Shown here piece by piece: positions 29,144 to 37,925 of a stretch of 64,000 nucleotides of DNA. The DNA is taken from positions 124,001 to 188,000 of the forward strand of contig NZ_BJFN01000006.1 in NCBI RefSeq assembly GCF_014189855.1. Reading direction: 5' to 3'. Positions within the stretch are counted from its first letter, which is position 1; each line of letters starts with the position of its first letter. Source of the stretch: Buttiauxella sp. A111. GTDB lineage: Bacteria; Pseudomonadota; Gammaproteobacteria; Enterobacterales; Enterobacteriaceae. The translations under genes and the position numbers were made by a program. The notes under the pieces were generated by a model. The model ran no database searches, was not told the origin of the DNA, and saw only the letters and a program-made list of their open reading frames with translations.

Positions 29144-29484
29144 GTTACGTGCTCCCTTATATTTGAAAGATAATTTTTATTATTTCCTTAAAAGCTGTGA
29201 TGGATTATATACCGGTATCATAAGTCGACAACTATAAATTATTTTATATAAAATATTTACTCGTTGAATATATTGAGTGAAATATATGGCATATAGTGAA
29301 TGTGATAATGTTATTAATTGTGGTGTTCATCGTTCTGTAGCGGCAAGATGAGCCTTATGTACACACCGCGTGGTGTGCTGGAACGGAATGAAGCATTCTT
29401 CGAACTAAAAACAAGCAATTTATGGCATTTATCCGGATAATGGTTGGCAGAAAAACTGTGTTTAATTGTTCATAGGATGAAGTT
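29144..29484. other. Intergenic region, divergent promoters
   Basis: No gene is seen in these 341 bases. It is AT-rich at 29160-29330 and must hold the promoters of the lipoprotein gene (leftward) and the DMT permease gene (rightward). A small hairpin (CACACC 29362-29367 with GGTGTG 29372-29377) is the only clear structure. Confidence 0.4.
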
Positions 29485-30417
29485 GTGAATAACAGTGTGT
29501 CACTTTTTACTAACAAGAAATTCGCCTGGATGGGCGCCGCTTTTTGTTGCTTGTTATGGGGAAGTGCTTACCCGGCAATTAAAAACGGTTATGAGATTTT
29601 TCAAATAGCGACGGATGACTTACCGGGAAAAATTGTGTTCGCCGGTTATCGTTTTGTCATCGCAGGCCTGTTATTGCTGGCGTTTGCTATGTTGCAAGGC
29701 AAGTCGATTTCACGATTATCCCGCCACCAGTTTTCGCAACTCGCGGTGTTAGGTGTTACCCAAACTGCCATTCAATACATCTTTTTTTATATTGGCCTCG
29801 CTTATACCACTGGTGTGAAAGGCTCAATTATGAATGCCACAGGCACTTTCTTTAGCGTACTGCTGGCGCATTTTATCTATCAAAACGACAAGCTCAGCAT
29901 TAACAAAGTGGTGGGCTGCGTGCTGGGGTTTGCCGGTGTCATGGTAGTGAACTTCAACAGCCAGTTGATGGATTTTAGTTTTAGTTGGATGGGGGACGGC
30001 TTCGTTGTGTTGGCGGCGTTTGTTCTTTCTGCCGCGTCGCTGTACGGAAAGCGAATTTCGCAAACGATGGATCCGACCATCATGACCGGCTGGCAACTCG
30101 CCATCGGTGGGGTGGTGTTGACGGTCGGAGGCTACGCATGCGGCGGGCGGCTTGAGTTTCACGGGCTGGAGTCTGTGGCGATTCTGGGATATCTGGCGCT
30201 GTTATCTTCCGTGGCATTTGCGTTGTGGAGCCTGCTGCTCAAACACAATCGCGTGGGAATGATTGCGCCGTTTAACTTCCTGATCCCGGTGTCGGGTGCG
30301 GTGCTTTCCGCCATCTTCTTGCAAGAAAGCATTCTGGAATGGCGTTATGCCCTTGCGCTGGTGCTGGTGTGCTTCGGGATCTGGCGAGTGAATGTCGTGA
30401 AATCCCGCTTAAATTAG
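29485..30417 (+). CDS. EamA/DMT-family transporter
   Basis: 310 residues from a GTG start at 29485 (AGGA upstream). There are ten predicted hydrophobic helices in two EamA repeats, beginning WMGAAFCCLLWGSAYPAIKN and, in the second half, GDGFVVLAAFVLSAASLYGK. These proteins export metabolites or amino acids from the inner membrane; the substrate cannot be read from the sequence. A strong hairpin at 30437-30480 follows the stop, before yghX. Confidence 0.85.
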   Translation: MNNSVSLFTNKKFAWMGAAFCCLLWGSAYPAIKNGYEIFQIATDDLPGKIVFAGYRFVIAGLLLLAFAMLQGKSISRLSRHQFSQLAVLGVTQTAIQYIFFYIGLAYTTGVKGSIMNATGTFFSVLLAHFIYQNDKLSINKVVGCVLGFAGVMVVNFNSQLMDFSFSWMGDGFVVLAAFVLSAASLYGKRISQTMDPTIMTGWQLAIGGVVLTVGGYACGGRLEFHGLESVAILGYLALLSSVAFALWSLLLKHNRVGMIAPFNFLIPVSGAVLSAIFLQESILEWRYALALVLVCFGIWRVNVVKSRLN

Positions 30418-30436
30418 AACAGGCAAAATCATCAAA

Positions 30437-30480
30437 TGCAGGCCATTATTTATCCATCTTTTATCGATAAAGGGCCTGCA
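30437..30480 (+). promoter_or_regulatory. Stem-loop covering the yghX ribosome site
   Basis: TGCAGGCC (30437-30444) pairs with GGCCTGCA (30473-30480), and inside it TTTATC (3049-30454 numbering: 30449-30454) pairs with GATAAA (30466-30471). The ribosome site AAAGGG (30469-30474) lies in the 3' arm and the ATG follows at 30482. There is no T-tract. It could hide the ribosome site, end transcription of the gene before, or both. Confidence 0.55.
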
Positions 30481-30481
30481 A

Positions 30482-31369
30482 ATGACCAGACTTACCGCAA
30501 AAGATTTCCCTCCTGAATTACTCGAATACTTCGATTTCTACGTCCACGGCAAAATCAGCAAACGTGAGTTTCTCGACCTGGCAGGGAAGTTTGTGGTCGG
30601 TGGGCTTTCGGCGGTAGCGCTTGGCACTTTGCTGACGCCAAATTACGCCTTCGCGCAGCAAGTGGAATTTACCGATCCCGATATTTTGGCTGAATACATT
30701 CAGTACCCAAGTCCACAAGGGCACGGGCAGGTGAGAGCCTACATGGTGCGCCCCGCAAAAGCCTCGGGTAAAGTGCCGGGCGTTGTCGTGGTACATGAAA
30801 ACCGTGGGCTAAATCCCTACATAGAAGATGTGGCGCGGCGTGTTGCTAAAGCAGGGTTTATTGCGCTGGCACCCGATGGTTTGAGCTCTGTCGGGGGGTA
30901 TCCGGGGAATGACGAAAAAGGGCGCGAACTACAATCTCAGGTCGATCCCACCAAACTGATGAATGATTTCTTCGCTGCGATTGAGTTCTTGATGCACCAC
31001 GAAGCCGTGACGGGAAAAGTCGGTATTACTGGATTTTGTTACGGTGGTGGGGTCGCTAATGCCGCAGCGGTCGCCTATCCAGAATTAGCCGCTGCGGTAC
31101 CGTTCTACGGACGCCAACCAAAAACGGAAGATGTGCCGCGTATTAAAGCGCCATTATTGCTGCATTACGGTGAGCTGGATTCGCGCATTAACGAAGGATG
31201 GCCTGCGTACGAAGCGGCGCTCAAAGCGAATCATAAAGTTTACGAGGGTTACATCTATCCGGGTGTGAATCATGGTTTTCATAACGATTCGACACCGCGT
31301 TATGACAAGGCGGCGGCGGAGTTGGCATGGTCGCGAACTCTTGACTGGTTCCGCAAATATCTGGCTTAA
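30482..31369 (+). CDS. yghX: Dienelactone hydrolase family protein YghX
   Basis: 295 residues. The alpha/beta-hydrolase fold of the dienelactone hydrolase family has a visible triad: Cys186 (GFCYGGG), Asp233 (GELDSR) and His264 (NHGFHND). The N-terminus has SKREFLDLAGKF (residues 26-37) and a hydrophobic stretch to AFAQQ near 60, which resembles a twin-arginine signal with Lys-Arg in place of Arg-Arg. It would then act in the periplasm. The E. coli K-12 homologue is known as a broken gene; here it is intact. The start is preceded by a hairpin. It converges on the cyclase gene, overlapping by 4 bases. Confidence 0.88.
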   Translation: MTRLTAKDFPPELLEYFDFYVHGKISKREFLDLAGKFVVGGLSAVALGTLLTPNYAFAQQVEFTDPDILAEYIQYPSPQGHGQVRAYMVRPAKASGKVPGVVVVHENRGLNPYIEDVARRVAKAGFIALAPDGLSSVGGYPGNDEKGRELQSQVDPTKLMNDFFAAIEFLMHHEAVTGKVGITGFCYGGGVANAAAVAYPELAAAVPFYGRQPKTEDVPRIKAPLLLHYGELDSRINEGWPAYEAALKANHKVYEGYIYPGVNHGFHNDSTPRYDKAAAELAWSRTLDWFRKYLA

Positions 31370-32331
31370 CAGTGCAGCAGGATGCTGGAACCTAGTGCGA
31401 TGCCATTCTTGCCAGTGTGTTTAATCAGGTACATGGACTCATCGGCACGAATCACCGCGTCGGCAAAGTTGTCGCTCGCCCAGGATTCATTAACGCCAAT
31501 GGATGCGCCGACTTTAGCTGCGCCATTGCTCAATTCAAACGGAGTAATGGCAGCATCCAGGCAGCGTCGGGCGAGGGTTTTGATTTCGGTATCTTCAAGC
31601 GCCCACGGAATCAGCAGGATAAACTCATCGCCCCCTATGCGGCCAATCGTCACTTCTGGAGGGCAGACTTCGGACAAACGTTGACTCAGCTGTAGCAGAA
31701 CTTCGTCGCCGCTGCGATGCCCCAGGGTATCGTTAACGTTTTTGAAATCATCAAGGTCGATAAAAGCCACTGACAGCGGGCCGAGTTTCTTTAATAGATC
31801 GAACTGCGCATGCAGCGCGTGGCGGTTGGCAAGACCGGTGAGTGGGTCGTGGTTGGCGAGCTTCGCAAGCTGTTCCTCGTACTGCTTTTCTTTGGTCATA
31901 TCGATGTGGGTTCCGGTAACTTTCAACGGTTTTCCCTCATCGCTCCATTCGGTCACTCTTCCCCGGTCGAGCACCCAGGTGATGGTGCCGTTTTTAGCCT
32001 GCATGCGGTGTAACGCCTCGTAATATGGCGCTTTCCCTTCGAGATGGTTATAAAACGCAGCGAGCACCATATCTTTATCTTCAGGGTGCAGGTGCTCACG
32101 CCACACATCAAAATGAGCGCTGAGTTCTTTGGGACGATAACCTAACATGGAACCCCAGCGGCGATTGAAAATCACCAGCTTGCCGCTGCTTACATCGAGT
32201 TGCCACAAGCACAAACCTGTCCCGTCGAGAGCCGCACTCAGCTTGTTGCGTGAGTCATGGGCGATTCTTCTGAGCCGGGCGTTATGCTTTTTAAGGTTCT
32301 GGATCTGCTGCCTGAGGATCTCTTCTGACAT
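31366..32331 (-). CDS. PAS-GGDEF diguanylate cyclase
   Basis: 321 residues, cytoplasmic, with no membrane segment. A short N-terminal coiled coil (1-30) leads to a PAS domain (about 33-150; GTGLCLWQLDVSSGKLVIFN, HLHPEDK, PAC end VTGTHIDMTKEKQ). A GGDEF domain follows (about 155-318; HDPLTGLANRHALHAQFD, intact GGDEF at 233-237). It makes cyclic di-GMP. The RxxD product-inhibition site expected just before GGDEF is absent. No clear ribosome site precedes the ATG. Confidence 0.9.
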   Translation of the reverse strand: MSEEILRQQIQNLKKHNARLRRIAHDSRNKLSAALDGTGLCLWQLDVSSGKLVIFNRRWGSMLGYRPKELSAHFDVWREHLHPEDKDMVLAAFYNHLEGKAPYYEALHRMQAKNGTITWVLDRGRVTEWSDEGKPLKVTGTHIDMTKEKQYEEQLAKLANHDPLTGLANRHALHAQFDLLKKLGPLSVAFIDLDDFKNVNDTLGHRSGDEVLLQLSQRLSEVCPPEVTIGRIGGDEFILLIPWALEDTEIKTLARRCLDAAITPFELSNGAAKVGASIGVNESWASDNFADAVIRADESMYLIKHTGKNGIALGSSILLHC

Positions 32332-32409
32332 TGACCATATTTATGTTCAAATAATATCCATTCTTAACAGTTATTAATAAGTTGTAAATATGGGAAAGAA
32401 AAAATCGCG

Positions 32410-33321
32410 CTAATTCCACTGCTGTTGCGATGTCGAGACTCTTTTTCTCTTCTCTACAGAGATTAGAGACAGGAAGACGCCGCCCAGCATCATCGCGAGC
32501 AGAGCCCATGATGTTTGTGAGAATACGCTGTCCATCAACAGACATTCGAGAAAGACCGTAATAACCGGAAAACAGATAAATACCAACGATGTACTGAACG
32601 TCGAAATGCGCTTTTGCAGCGAGAAGTAACACAAAATCCCGAACACGCCAGCCACGATGCCAAGGTAAATAATCGAGGCAAACGACAGCAACGTAATATT
32701 TTCCAGCATCGGTTTCTCCACGATTACGCCAATCATCGTGAGGATTAATCCAGCGGCGAGGCAAGGCAGGGTGTTAAACGTGAAAAGCGATACCTGGCAA
32801 CTGCGCTTCTTGCATTGAACATACATAAAAGCATGCATGAATACGGCGAGAACCACGGCTAAAGCACCTTTCCAATTGTTGCTCATGCTCACTCTTGCCT
32901 CCTCTTGCAGGATGCAAAACAGTGATAGCAATGCCAGCATGGCACCCATGAGTTGTAACAAGCTGGTAGGGGCATTGAGCACTACAATCGAAATAAGCAT
33001 TACGGCGACAGGCATCACGGCAAAGATTATCGCAGCGGTGCTGGGATCGACGTATTGCTCACCGTAGAGCACCAATGTGAAGGGTAGGCAGTAACAGAAC
33101 AGGAACACGCAGAACTGGAAAATACGGTGGCCTGGTGGGAATAACAACGTAGAGCGTGTGATTCTCAATAGCCACAGTAGCAGCGGAGCTGCGCTTAAAA
33201 AGCGCAGGCCCGTGGCAAAGATAGGTGGCATGCTGACCAACGCGAACTTCATCGCAAGCCAGGTGCTCCCCCATGTCAGAATAACGATGGCGAAAAGAGT
33301 GAACATTTTTGCTTTCTGCAT
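32410..33321 (-). CDS. EamA/DMT-family transporter
   Basis: 303 residues from MQKAKMFTLFAIVILTWGST; AGGAG lies 6 bases before this ATG, so an upstream in-frame ATG at 33375 is unlikely. Ten hydrophobic helices form the EamA double repeat. It is an inner-membrane exporter of unknown substrate. It lies 23 bases downstream of the yiaV gene and is probably co-transcribed with yiaW-yiaV. Confidence 0.85.
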   Translation of the reverse strand: MQKAKMFTLFAIVILTWGSTWLAMKFALVSMPPIFATGLRFLSAAPLLLWLLRITRSTLLFPPGHRIFQFCVFLFCYCLPFTLVLYGEQYVDPSTAAIIFAVMPVAVMLISIVVLNAPTSLLQLMGAMLALLSLFCILQEEARVSMSNNWKGALAVVLAVFMHAFMYVQCKKRSCQVSLFTFNTLPCLAAGLILTMIGVIVEKPMLENITLLSFASIIYLGIVAGVFGILCYFSLQKRISTFSTSLVFICFPVITVFLECLLMDSVFSQTSWALLAMMLGGVFLSLISVEKRKRVSTSQQQWN

Positions 33322-33344
33322 GGGGAGCTCCTGGTTTACCTCTG

Positions 33345-34484
33345 TTAATGATCGATATACAGGTAGTGCATCCAACTGGTCATACGCAGCAGGATTTTAC
33401 GGATAATGGAAACGTGCTCGAAATGATCTGAATAGACGGCAACTTGTCCCATGGTACCTGCAGGTAATCTTTCAACATCTGCCACGTTGTGGAGTTCAAT
33501 TTCTGCGTAGATTCCGTCGAGTTTCGGGTCAAGGCTTAAGCCTTGCAGATGTCCCTGTGCCTGGTAGCTACTGTTGGCAATGGCTGGAAGGATTTGTTTC
33601 ACTTTTCCTTTCACGACGCTGCCTGGCAGACCGTTGAACACCACTTCGGCTTCATCACCTGCGACTAAACGCAGCGCTGAGTTCTGACGGAAAACGGCGT
33701 AAACACTGGTTTTCTGATCCGGTACAAACACCATGACGGGACGCAACGGTATCGGACGTACAAACATGCCTGGTTTCAGGAAAAGTTGCGTCGCGTAGCC
33801 ATCGGTAGGGGCGCGAATAACGGTTTTCTCAAGGAAGTATTCTGCTTCTTTGAGGTTGGATTTCAGTCGATACACCACGGCATTTTCGCCGTTAATCAGA
33901 GCGCTAAGTTCCGCTGCCGTTTGGTCTCTCTTCGACAGAGAAGAGCGCCATTGAGCTTGTGCCGCCAGATAAGTTTGCTGCGCACGAACCACTTCCTGGT
34001 CGGTGAACGGGCTTTTCATTTTGTCCTGGCTGCCATTGCGGTAACGGTCAGCATCTTTCATGGCTAAATCACGTTGCGCTTTAGCCTGGGCGATATCGGC
34101 ATTTTCGGAAGCCAGACGCGCTTTAAGCATTTCAACATTTTGCTGCGCGCTTTCAATCTCACCTTTAATTGACTCGACTTTTGCTTGATAAGCCGTTGGG
34201 TCAATACGGAACAGGAAATCGCCTTTTTTCAGCATGGTATTGGATTTAGTGGTCACTTCTACCACCGTACCCGATACTTCAGGGATAATAGGTACCGTAA
34301 CGGTAACCATCTGGGCGCGTTCAGTATAAGGATGGTTGTAATTCATTAATAAAAGCAGAGAGCCAATAAGAATAATCCCACCCAGAACTGCAGTAGGGAC
34401 GCTCCATTTATTTAATGGAATTTTGAAGAATTTAAATATACCAACGCAAAGCGCGGTATATGTAAGAATAAGTAATAAATCCAC
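33345..34484 (-). CDS. yiaV: HlyD-family membrane fusion protein YiaV
   Basis: 379 residues and close in pattern to E. coli YiaV (MNYNHPYTERAQ; FLKPGMFVRPIPLRPVMVFV; VAVYSDHFEHVSIIRKILLRMTSWMHYLYIDH at the end, ending as in E. coli). Two N-terminal membrane helices (about 2-19 and 30-47) precede a HlyD fold with a long coiled-coil hairpin (about 85-205). It is an inner-membrane adaptor with the body in the periplasm. It follows yiaW by 24 bases. The substrate is unknown. Confidence 0.92.
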   Translation of the reverse strand: MDLLLILTYTALCVGIFKFFKIPLNKWSVPTAVLGGIILIGSLLLLMNYNHPYTERAQMVTVTVPIIPEVSGTVVEVTTKSNTMLKKGDFLFRIDPTAYQAKVESIKGEIESAQQNVEMLKARLASENADIAQAKAQRDLAMKDADRYRNGSQDKMKSPFTDQEVVRAQQTYLAAQAQWRSSLSKRDQTAAELSALINGENAVVYRLKSNLKEAEYFLEKTVIRAPTDGYATQLFLKPGMFVRPIPLRPVMVFVPDQKTSVYAVFRQNSALRLVAGDEAEVVFNGLPGSVVKGKVKQILPAIANSSYQAQGHLQGLSLDPKLDGIYAEIELHNVADVERLPAGTMGQVAVYSDHFEHVSIIRKILLRMTSWMHYLYIDH

Positions 34485-34508
34485 AATGAATCCTGCTCAA
34501 TAATTCAG

Positions 34509-34829
34509 TTACTGATGGTTTGCTGTGTTATTTTTTTGCTGAGCTTCCAGTTGAGCCAGACGTTCACGAAGCGCGTCCAGTTCATGGTTTTTAGTCGCAA
34601 ATCCCCAGCCACGGTCTTCGCGATATAACATCGCCCAGATCCACAAAAACGGCCATAATGCATGCAATGTGAATAAACTCACCCAACCTGCGGCATGAAT
34701 CGCATCCTGGTGCGGGTGGTTACGATGTACTGCAATTTCGTAGGGGATGTCGTGAACAACAATGACACCGTAAAAGAGCGTGAGTCCCACAAATATAAGA
34801 GCGCCTAAGGCAAGATAGTCCAGAATCAT
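34509..34829 (-). CDS. yiaW: DUF3302 inner-membrane protein YiaW
   Basis: 106 residues from MILDYLALGALIFVGL. This ATG matches the length of E. coli YiaW (107 residues); an in-frame ATG at 34916 would add a 29-residue tail covering the operator-like site. Two membrane helices (about 4-25 and 48-68) and the segment HDIPYEIAVHRNHPHQDAIH define DUF3302. The C-terminus is a charged coiled coil. It is first in the yiaW-yiaV-DMT transcription unit, and a GTTTA-N4-TAAAC palindrome lies 72 bases upstream. Confidence 0.9.
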   Translation of the reverse strand: MILDYLALGALIFVGLTLFYGVIVVHDIPYEIAVHRNHPHQDAIHAAGWVSLFTLHALWPFLWIWAMLYREDRGWGFATKNHELDALRERLAQLEAQQKNNTANHQ

Positions 34830-35153
34830 AGATGGGTGCCCCCGTAAGAAAATGTTCGGAGACACTAATGAGAAGGCGTGCATGGCACCACATTTATTTT
34901 GTTTAAAAATAAACATTTAGCGATTTTTTAATTGCACAGAATCACAATAATGTGCAAGAGGAAAAGTCAGAAATTACACTTCTTTTCATCATCGACATAG
35001 TTGTAAAATTTTTATCGAATAGTGTATGTATTTTGCAAAACATAGTTGTATCTAAGTACTAAACACCGCTAAGGTAGCGCTCCCAGCTAGATCTTTGGCG
35101 TGGTATATACTTCAAGGAACCTGCATATATAGTAAGTAATTTCAGGAAAACAA
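34830..35153. other. Divergent regulatory region of yiaW and iprA
   Basis: No gene is seen. It carries the GTTTA-N4-TAAAC site at 34901-34914 on the yiaW side. The iprA side (34980-35150) is AT-rich, and ATTTCAGGAAAACAA precedes the iprA ATG. I could not fix a single promoter pair. Confidence 0.4.
34901..34914. promoter_or_regulatory. Palindromic operator candidate, copy 1 (yiaW)
   Basis: GTTTAAAAATAAAC, a 5-4-5 inverted repeat (GTTTA-N4-TAAAC), 72 bases before the yiaW start. The same 14-mer occurs at 38289 and, inverted, at 39323; a near copy is at 35856. Confidence 0.65.
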
Positions 35154-35783
35154 ATGATTATACCTCCTCCTACACGACCAGAAGCCGCCATTCAGCGCCT
35201 GCTTTCTATCCTTGAGCCCCATGGAACGCCGATGGAGATCATTCCTCGCAAGCGTATCAACTGGGAATATAAGGATGTCCCGCAGTTCTATGTTTTCAAG
35301 AAAGGCGAGATTTCAGTACTCCGCGCAACGGACGGTTTGGTTATCGCGACGGTAGCCGGTCAAAATTTGTTTGGTATTGCAGAGAGCATCCAACCTTTGC
35401 GTAGCCATATCCTGCGTGCAGAAACCGAATGCACCATGCTTCGTCTTGATGCCAGCCTGGCGCATGAGATAATCACTCAAGAAGGGCTGTGGAAAGATGT
35501 TGCTATTATTCTCGCTTATTACACCAGCCATCTTTTCTACCGTGACTCGGTCGTGGTGCAACAACGCACCTATTCCATTATTCGTGGTCACCTTATTGAG
35601 ATGAATCGTCTGCCGGAAGAATCTCGTTTAAGAACTTCAATTCTGGATTACATTCAGGAAAGAACGCACTTATCACGTAGCAGTATTTTAAATGTTATGT
35701 TTGCTTTGAAAAATGGTGGCTACATTGATATTCGACGTGGTGGCTATTTATTAGAAGTTATAAATTTGCCTGAGAAATTCTAA
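35154..35783 (+). CDS. iprA: IprA/YaiV-family winged-helix regulator
   Basis: 209 residues. The layout is Crp/Fnr-like: an N-terminal beta-rich effector-like domain (about 20-115; PQFYVFKKGEISVLRATDGL, VIATVAGQNLFGIAESI) and a C-terminal winged helix (about 140-205; RLRTSILDYIQERTHLSRSS, LNVMFALKNGGYIDIRRGGY). The pattern agrees with E. coli YaiV/IprA, linked to hydrogen peroxide resistance in Salmonella. No cAMP-binding or Fe-S cysteine motif is seen. It lies between yiaWV and the OmpA-like gene, and the nearby 5-4-5 palindromes have Fnr-type geometry, so it is the obvious candidate to bind them (inference). Confidence 0.85.
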   Translation: MIIPPPTRPEAAIQRLLSILEPHGTPMEIIPRKRINWEYKDVPQFYVFKKGEISVLRATDGLVIATVAGQNLFGIAESIQPLRSHILRAETECTMLRLDASLAHEIITQEGLWKDVAIILAYYTSHLFYRDSVVVQQRTYSIIRGHLIEMNRLPEESRLRTSILDYIQERTHLSRSSILNVMFALKNGGYIDIRRGGYLLEVINLPEKF

Positions 35784-35855
35784 AGCAGGCTAATTATTTT
35801 AGCGTTATTAATTCTATTGGTGCGTTAATGCAATAATTTCATCTACTTCTTTTTC

Positions 35856-35869
35856 ATTTAAATTTAAAC
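35856..35869. promoter_or_regulatory. Palindromic operator candidate, near copy (ompA-like gene)
   Basis: ATTTAAATTTAAAC fits the pattern TTTA-N4-TAAA and lies 99 bases before the OmpA-like start. It is one base short of the full inverted repeat in the left arm. Confidence 0.45.
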
Positions 35870-35967
35870 AAAGTTCAAATTCCTTCTATTGGGGAATCTG
35901 AATACTATTCGTCGCTAGAACATTAATACCATTGAGAAATCTCCCAGCAGCGACTTCAAGGAATATG

Positions 35968-37023
35968 ATGAAAAAGACTCTTATTGCGTTAATCGCACTC
36001 AACGCCTTCGCAGTAACGAACGCTAATGCCGCAGCCGATACCAATACTTGGTATGGCGGTGCTAAATTAGGTTGGTCACATTATTTTGACGGCAATGGTA
36101 ACAATGATTTCAATGATAATCTGAGCAACGCTACCGACTTTGATTTGAGCAGCGATAATGTCGGCGGTGGTGTATTTGGTGGTTACCAAATTCTTCCATG
36201 GTTGGCTGTTGAAGGTGGCTACGACTACCTTGGCAACATGCAAGTTGAAGGCAACAACGGTGTAGCGGGTGCCAAACTGGGCTCTCAAGGTCTGCAACTG
36301 TCAATGAAAGCCAGCTATTCATTCAATGAAAACTGGGACATCTACGGCCGTGCTGGTGCAATGGCGTACCGTGCTGAAGCACAACAAGATGGCAACACCA
36401 AGTTTGAAACCGGCGTTCGCCCATTGGCGGCATTTGGTACCGAATACGAGTTTAACGACAACTGGGCTGGCCGTCTGGAATACCAGTGGGTTAGCAATGT
36501 TGGTAACTCCAACCAAATTGGTATGACTGCTGATGTTAGCACCGTGACGGCAGGCGTGGTTTACCGCTTTGGTCAAAATACTCCAGCTCCAGTTGCTGCA
36601 GCACCAGTTGTAGAAGAAGCACCAGTTGAGCCACAGCGCTTCAACCTCAAGTCAGACGTTATGTTTGCCTTCAACTCTGCAGTGCTTTCACCAGCAGGTG
36701 AAGCTGCAGTACGTGATCTCTACAACCGCCCAGAAATTCAGGCGTCTAAAGAGAAAACCACAGTGGTTATCGGTTTCACAGACCGTCTGGGTTCCCAGAA
36801 TTACAACCTGGATCTCTCTACTAAACGTGCACAAGCCGTTGCGGATGAACTGGTTCGTTTAGGTATGCCAGCTCAACACGTCCAGGCCGAAGGCCGTGGT
36901 CCAAGCGAGCCGGTGACTGGAACAACTTGTGATGCAGTGACTGAGCGTCAAGAATTGATTAACTGCCTGGCACCTGATCGCCGCGTTGTTGTTGAAATCG
37001 CCGGTGTAGCAGCACAGCAGTAA
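35968..37023 (+). CDS. OmpA-family outer-membrane porin (second OmpA-like protein)
   Basis: 351 residues from MKKTLIALIALNAFAVTNAN; AAGGA is 5 bases before this ATG, too close to the one 3 bases earlier. The signal peptide is cleaved near ANA-AADTN. An eight-strand barrel (about 22-190) is followed by a Pro/Ala linker (APVAAAPVVEEAPVEP) and a C-terminal OmpA domain with SDVMFAFNSAVLSPAGEAAV and FTDRLGSQNYNLDLSTKRAQ, holding the Asp and Arg that bind peptidoglycan, and the usual Cys pair near the end. Being far from the normal ompA context, it is probably an extra paralogue. A terminator is not seen directly after it; yfaZ follows. Confidence 0.9.
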   Translation: MKKTLIALIALNAFAVTNANAAADTNTWYGGAKLGWSHYFDGNGNNDFNDNLSNATDFDLSSDNVGGGVFGGYQILPWLAVEGGYDYLGNMQVEGNNGVAGAKLGSQGLQLSMKASYSFNENWDIYGRAGAMAYRAEAQQDGNTKFETGVRPLAAFGTEYEFNDNWAGRLEYQWVSNVGNSNQIGMTADVSTVTAGVVYRFGQNTPAPVAAAPVVEEAPVEPQRFNLKSDVMFAFNSAVLSPAGEAAVRDLYNRPEIQASKEKTTVVIGFTDRLGSQNYNLDLSTKRAQAVADELVRLGMPAQHVQAEGRGPSEPVTGTTCDAVTERQELINCLAPDRRVVVEIAGVAAQQ

Positions 37024-37065
37024 GCATTAATATGCCATTAAAAAAATAGCAGTAACGTCCGTTTT

Positions 37066-37099
37066 GCCCGATGCATTTGTGCCTATCGGGCTTTTTTTT
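37066..37099 (+). terminator. Rho-independent terminator after the OmpA-like gene
   Basis: GCCCGAT (37066-37072) pairs with ATCGGGC (37085-37091), followed by eight T. It lies 43 bases after the OmpA-like stop and 34 bases before yfaZ, so it limits read-through into yfaZ. Confidence 0.85.
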
Positions 37100-37132
37100 G
37101 ATCTGAAAACCCTATGTAGAAAAGAGGAACCG

Positions 37133-37675
37133 ATGAAATATTTAAAAGTGGCTTATCTGGTTGTTGCGACACTTGCCGCAGGTTCGGCAAATGCAGTTTC
37201 ATTTCACGGCGAGGCGGGTTCTAAATGGACCAACCTGGGCATGAGTTTTGGCGCCAATGAACCCGGTTTTACCTTCAGTGGCAACTGGGCACATAACGAT
37301 AATGACGGTGATGTTGCGAGTCTGGGATTAGGCTGGAATATTCCGTTGGGTTCCGTGTTGATCACCCTCGGGGGCAAAACAATTTATCTGAACCCGGATG
37401 ATAACGACGAAGGTTATGCCGTAGCGGTTGGTGGTGGTGCACAGCTTCCACTTGGTGAACATTTTACTCTGTTTGGTGATGCTTATTTTTCACCTGATTC
37501 GCTCTCAAGCGGCGTTGCACAGTACGGCGAAGCCAATGCGGGTCTGCGTTGGAATGTGAACAAAACATTTTCCGTTGATGGCGGATACCGTTATGTTGGT
37601 ATGGAAGGGAAAGATGGCCACAGAGACAATATCATAGCGGACGGCGCTTACGCCGGGGTTAATTTTAGCTTCTGA
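37133..37675 (+). CDS. YfaZ-family outer-membrane protein
   Basis: 180 residues from MKYLKVAYLVVATLAAGSAN; AGAGGA precedes this ATG. The signal peptide is cleaved near ANA-VSF. The mature part is a beta-barrel with alternating pattern (TNLGMSFGANEPGFTFSGNW, DGDVASLGLGWNIPLGSVLI, GGYRYVGMEGKDGH) and ends in Phe (VNFSF), as outer-membrane barrels do. It matches the YfaZ family (PF07437). The function is unknown. Confidence 0.85.
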   Translation: MKYLKVAYLVVATLAAGSANAVSFHGEAGSKWTNLGMSFGANEPGFTFSGNWAHNDNDGDVASLGLGWNIPLGSVLITLGGKTIYLNPDDNDEGYAVAVGGGAQLPLGEHFTLFGDAYFSPDSLSSGVAQYGEANAGLRWNVNKTFSVDGGYRYVGMEGKDGHRDNIIADGAYAGVNFSF

Positions 37676-37827
37676 GAAGTTTATTTTTACACATGAATAA
37701 ATTTGCCGCAGAAATTATCACGCACTACAATTATCACGTTGAGACATCAAGCCTCATTGATATCATCAATTCGAGTGATTCGATCCTTTAATATTGTTTG
37801 TGCATCTTGCAGTGCCAATACAATAAT

Positions 37828-37852
37828 CCCGCCCGTCCGGCGGGTTTTTTTT
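37828..37852 (+). terminator. Rho-independent terminator
   Basis: CCCGCC (37828-37833) pairs with GGCGGG (37839-37844), followed by eight T. It lies 150 bases after yfaZ, so it ends a long yfaZ 3' untranslated region or a separate short transcript. Confidence 0.85.
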
Positions 37853-37890
37853 ATCAAAAAAATGAGATTTATTTTTAAATAAGAATGCTT

Positions 37891-37919
37891 TTGAATGCCT
37901 GGCTTATTAACTTTATGCT
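37891..37919 (+). promoter_or_regulatory. Sigma-70-type promoter candidate for a small RNA
   Basis: TTGAAT (37891-37896), 17-base spacer, TATGCT (37914-37919). The predicted start is about 37926, 85 bases before a strong terminator. Confidence 0.5.
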
Positions 37920-37925
37920 GCCTGT

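Noticed and set aside
34890..34914. PhoP box (direct repeat of GTTTA)
   Set aside because: The second half-site at the required 11-base period is missing at all copies; an inverted repeat explains all of them better.
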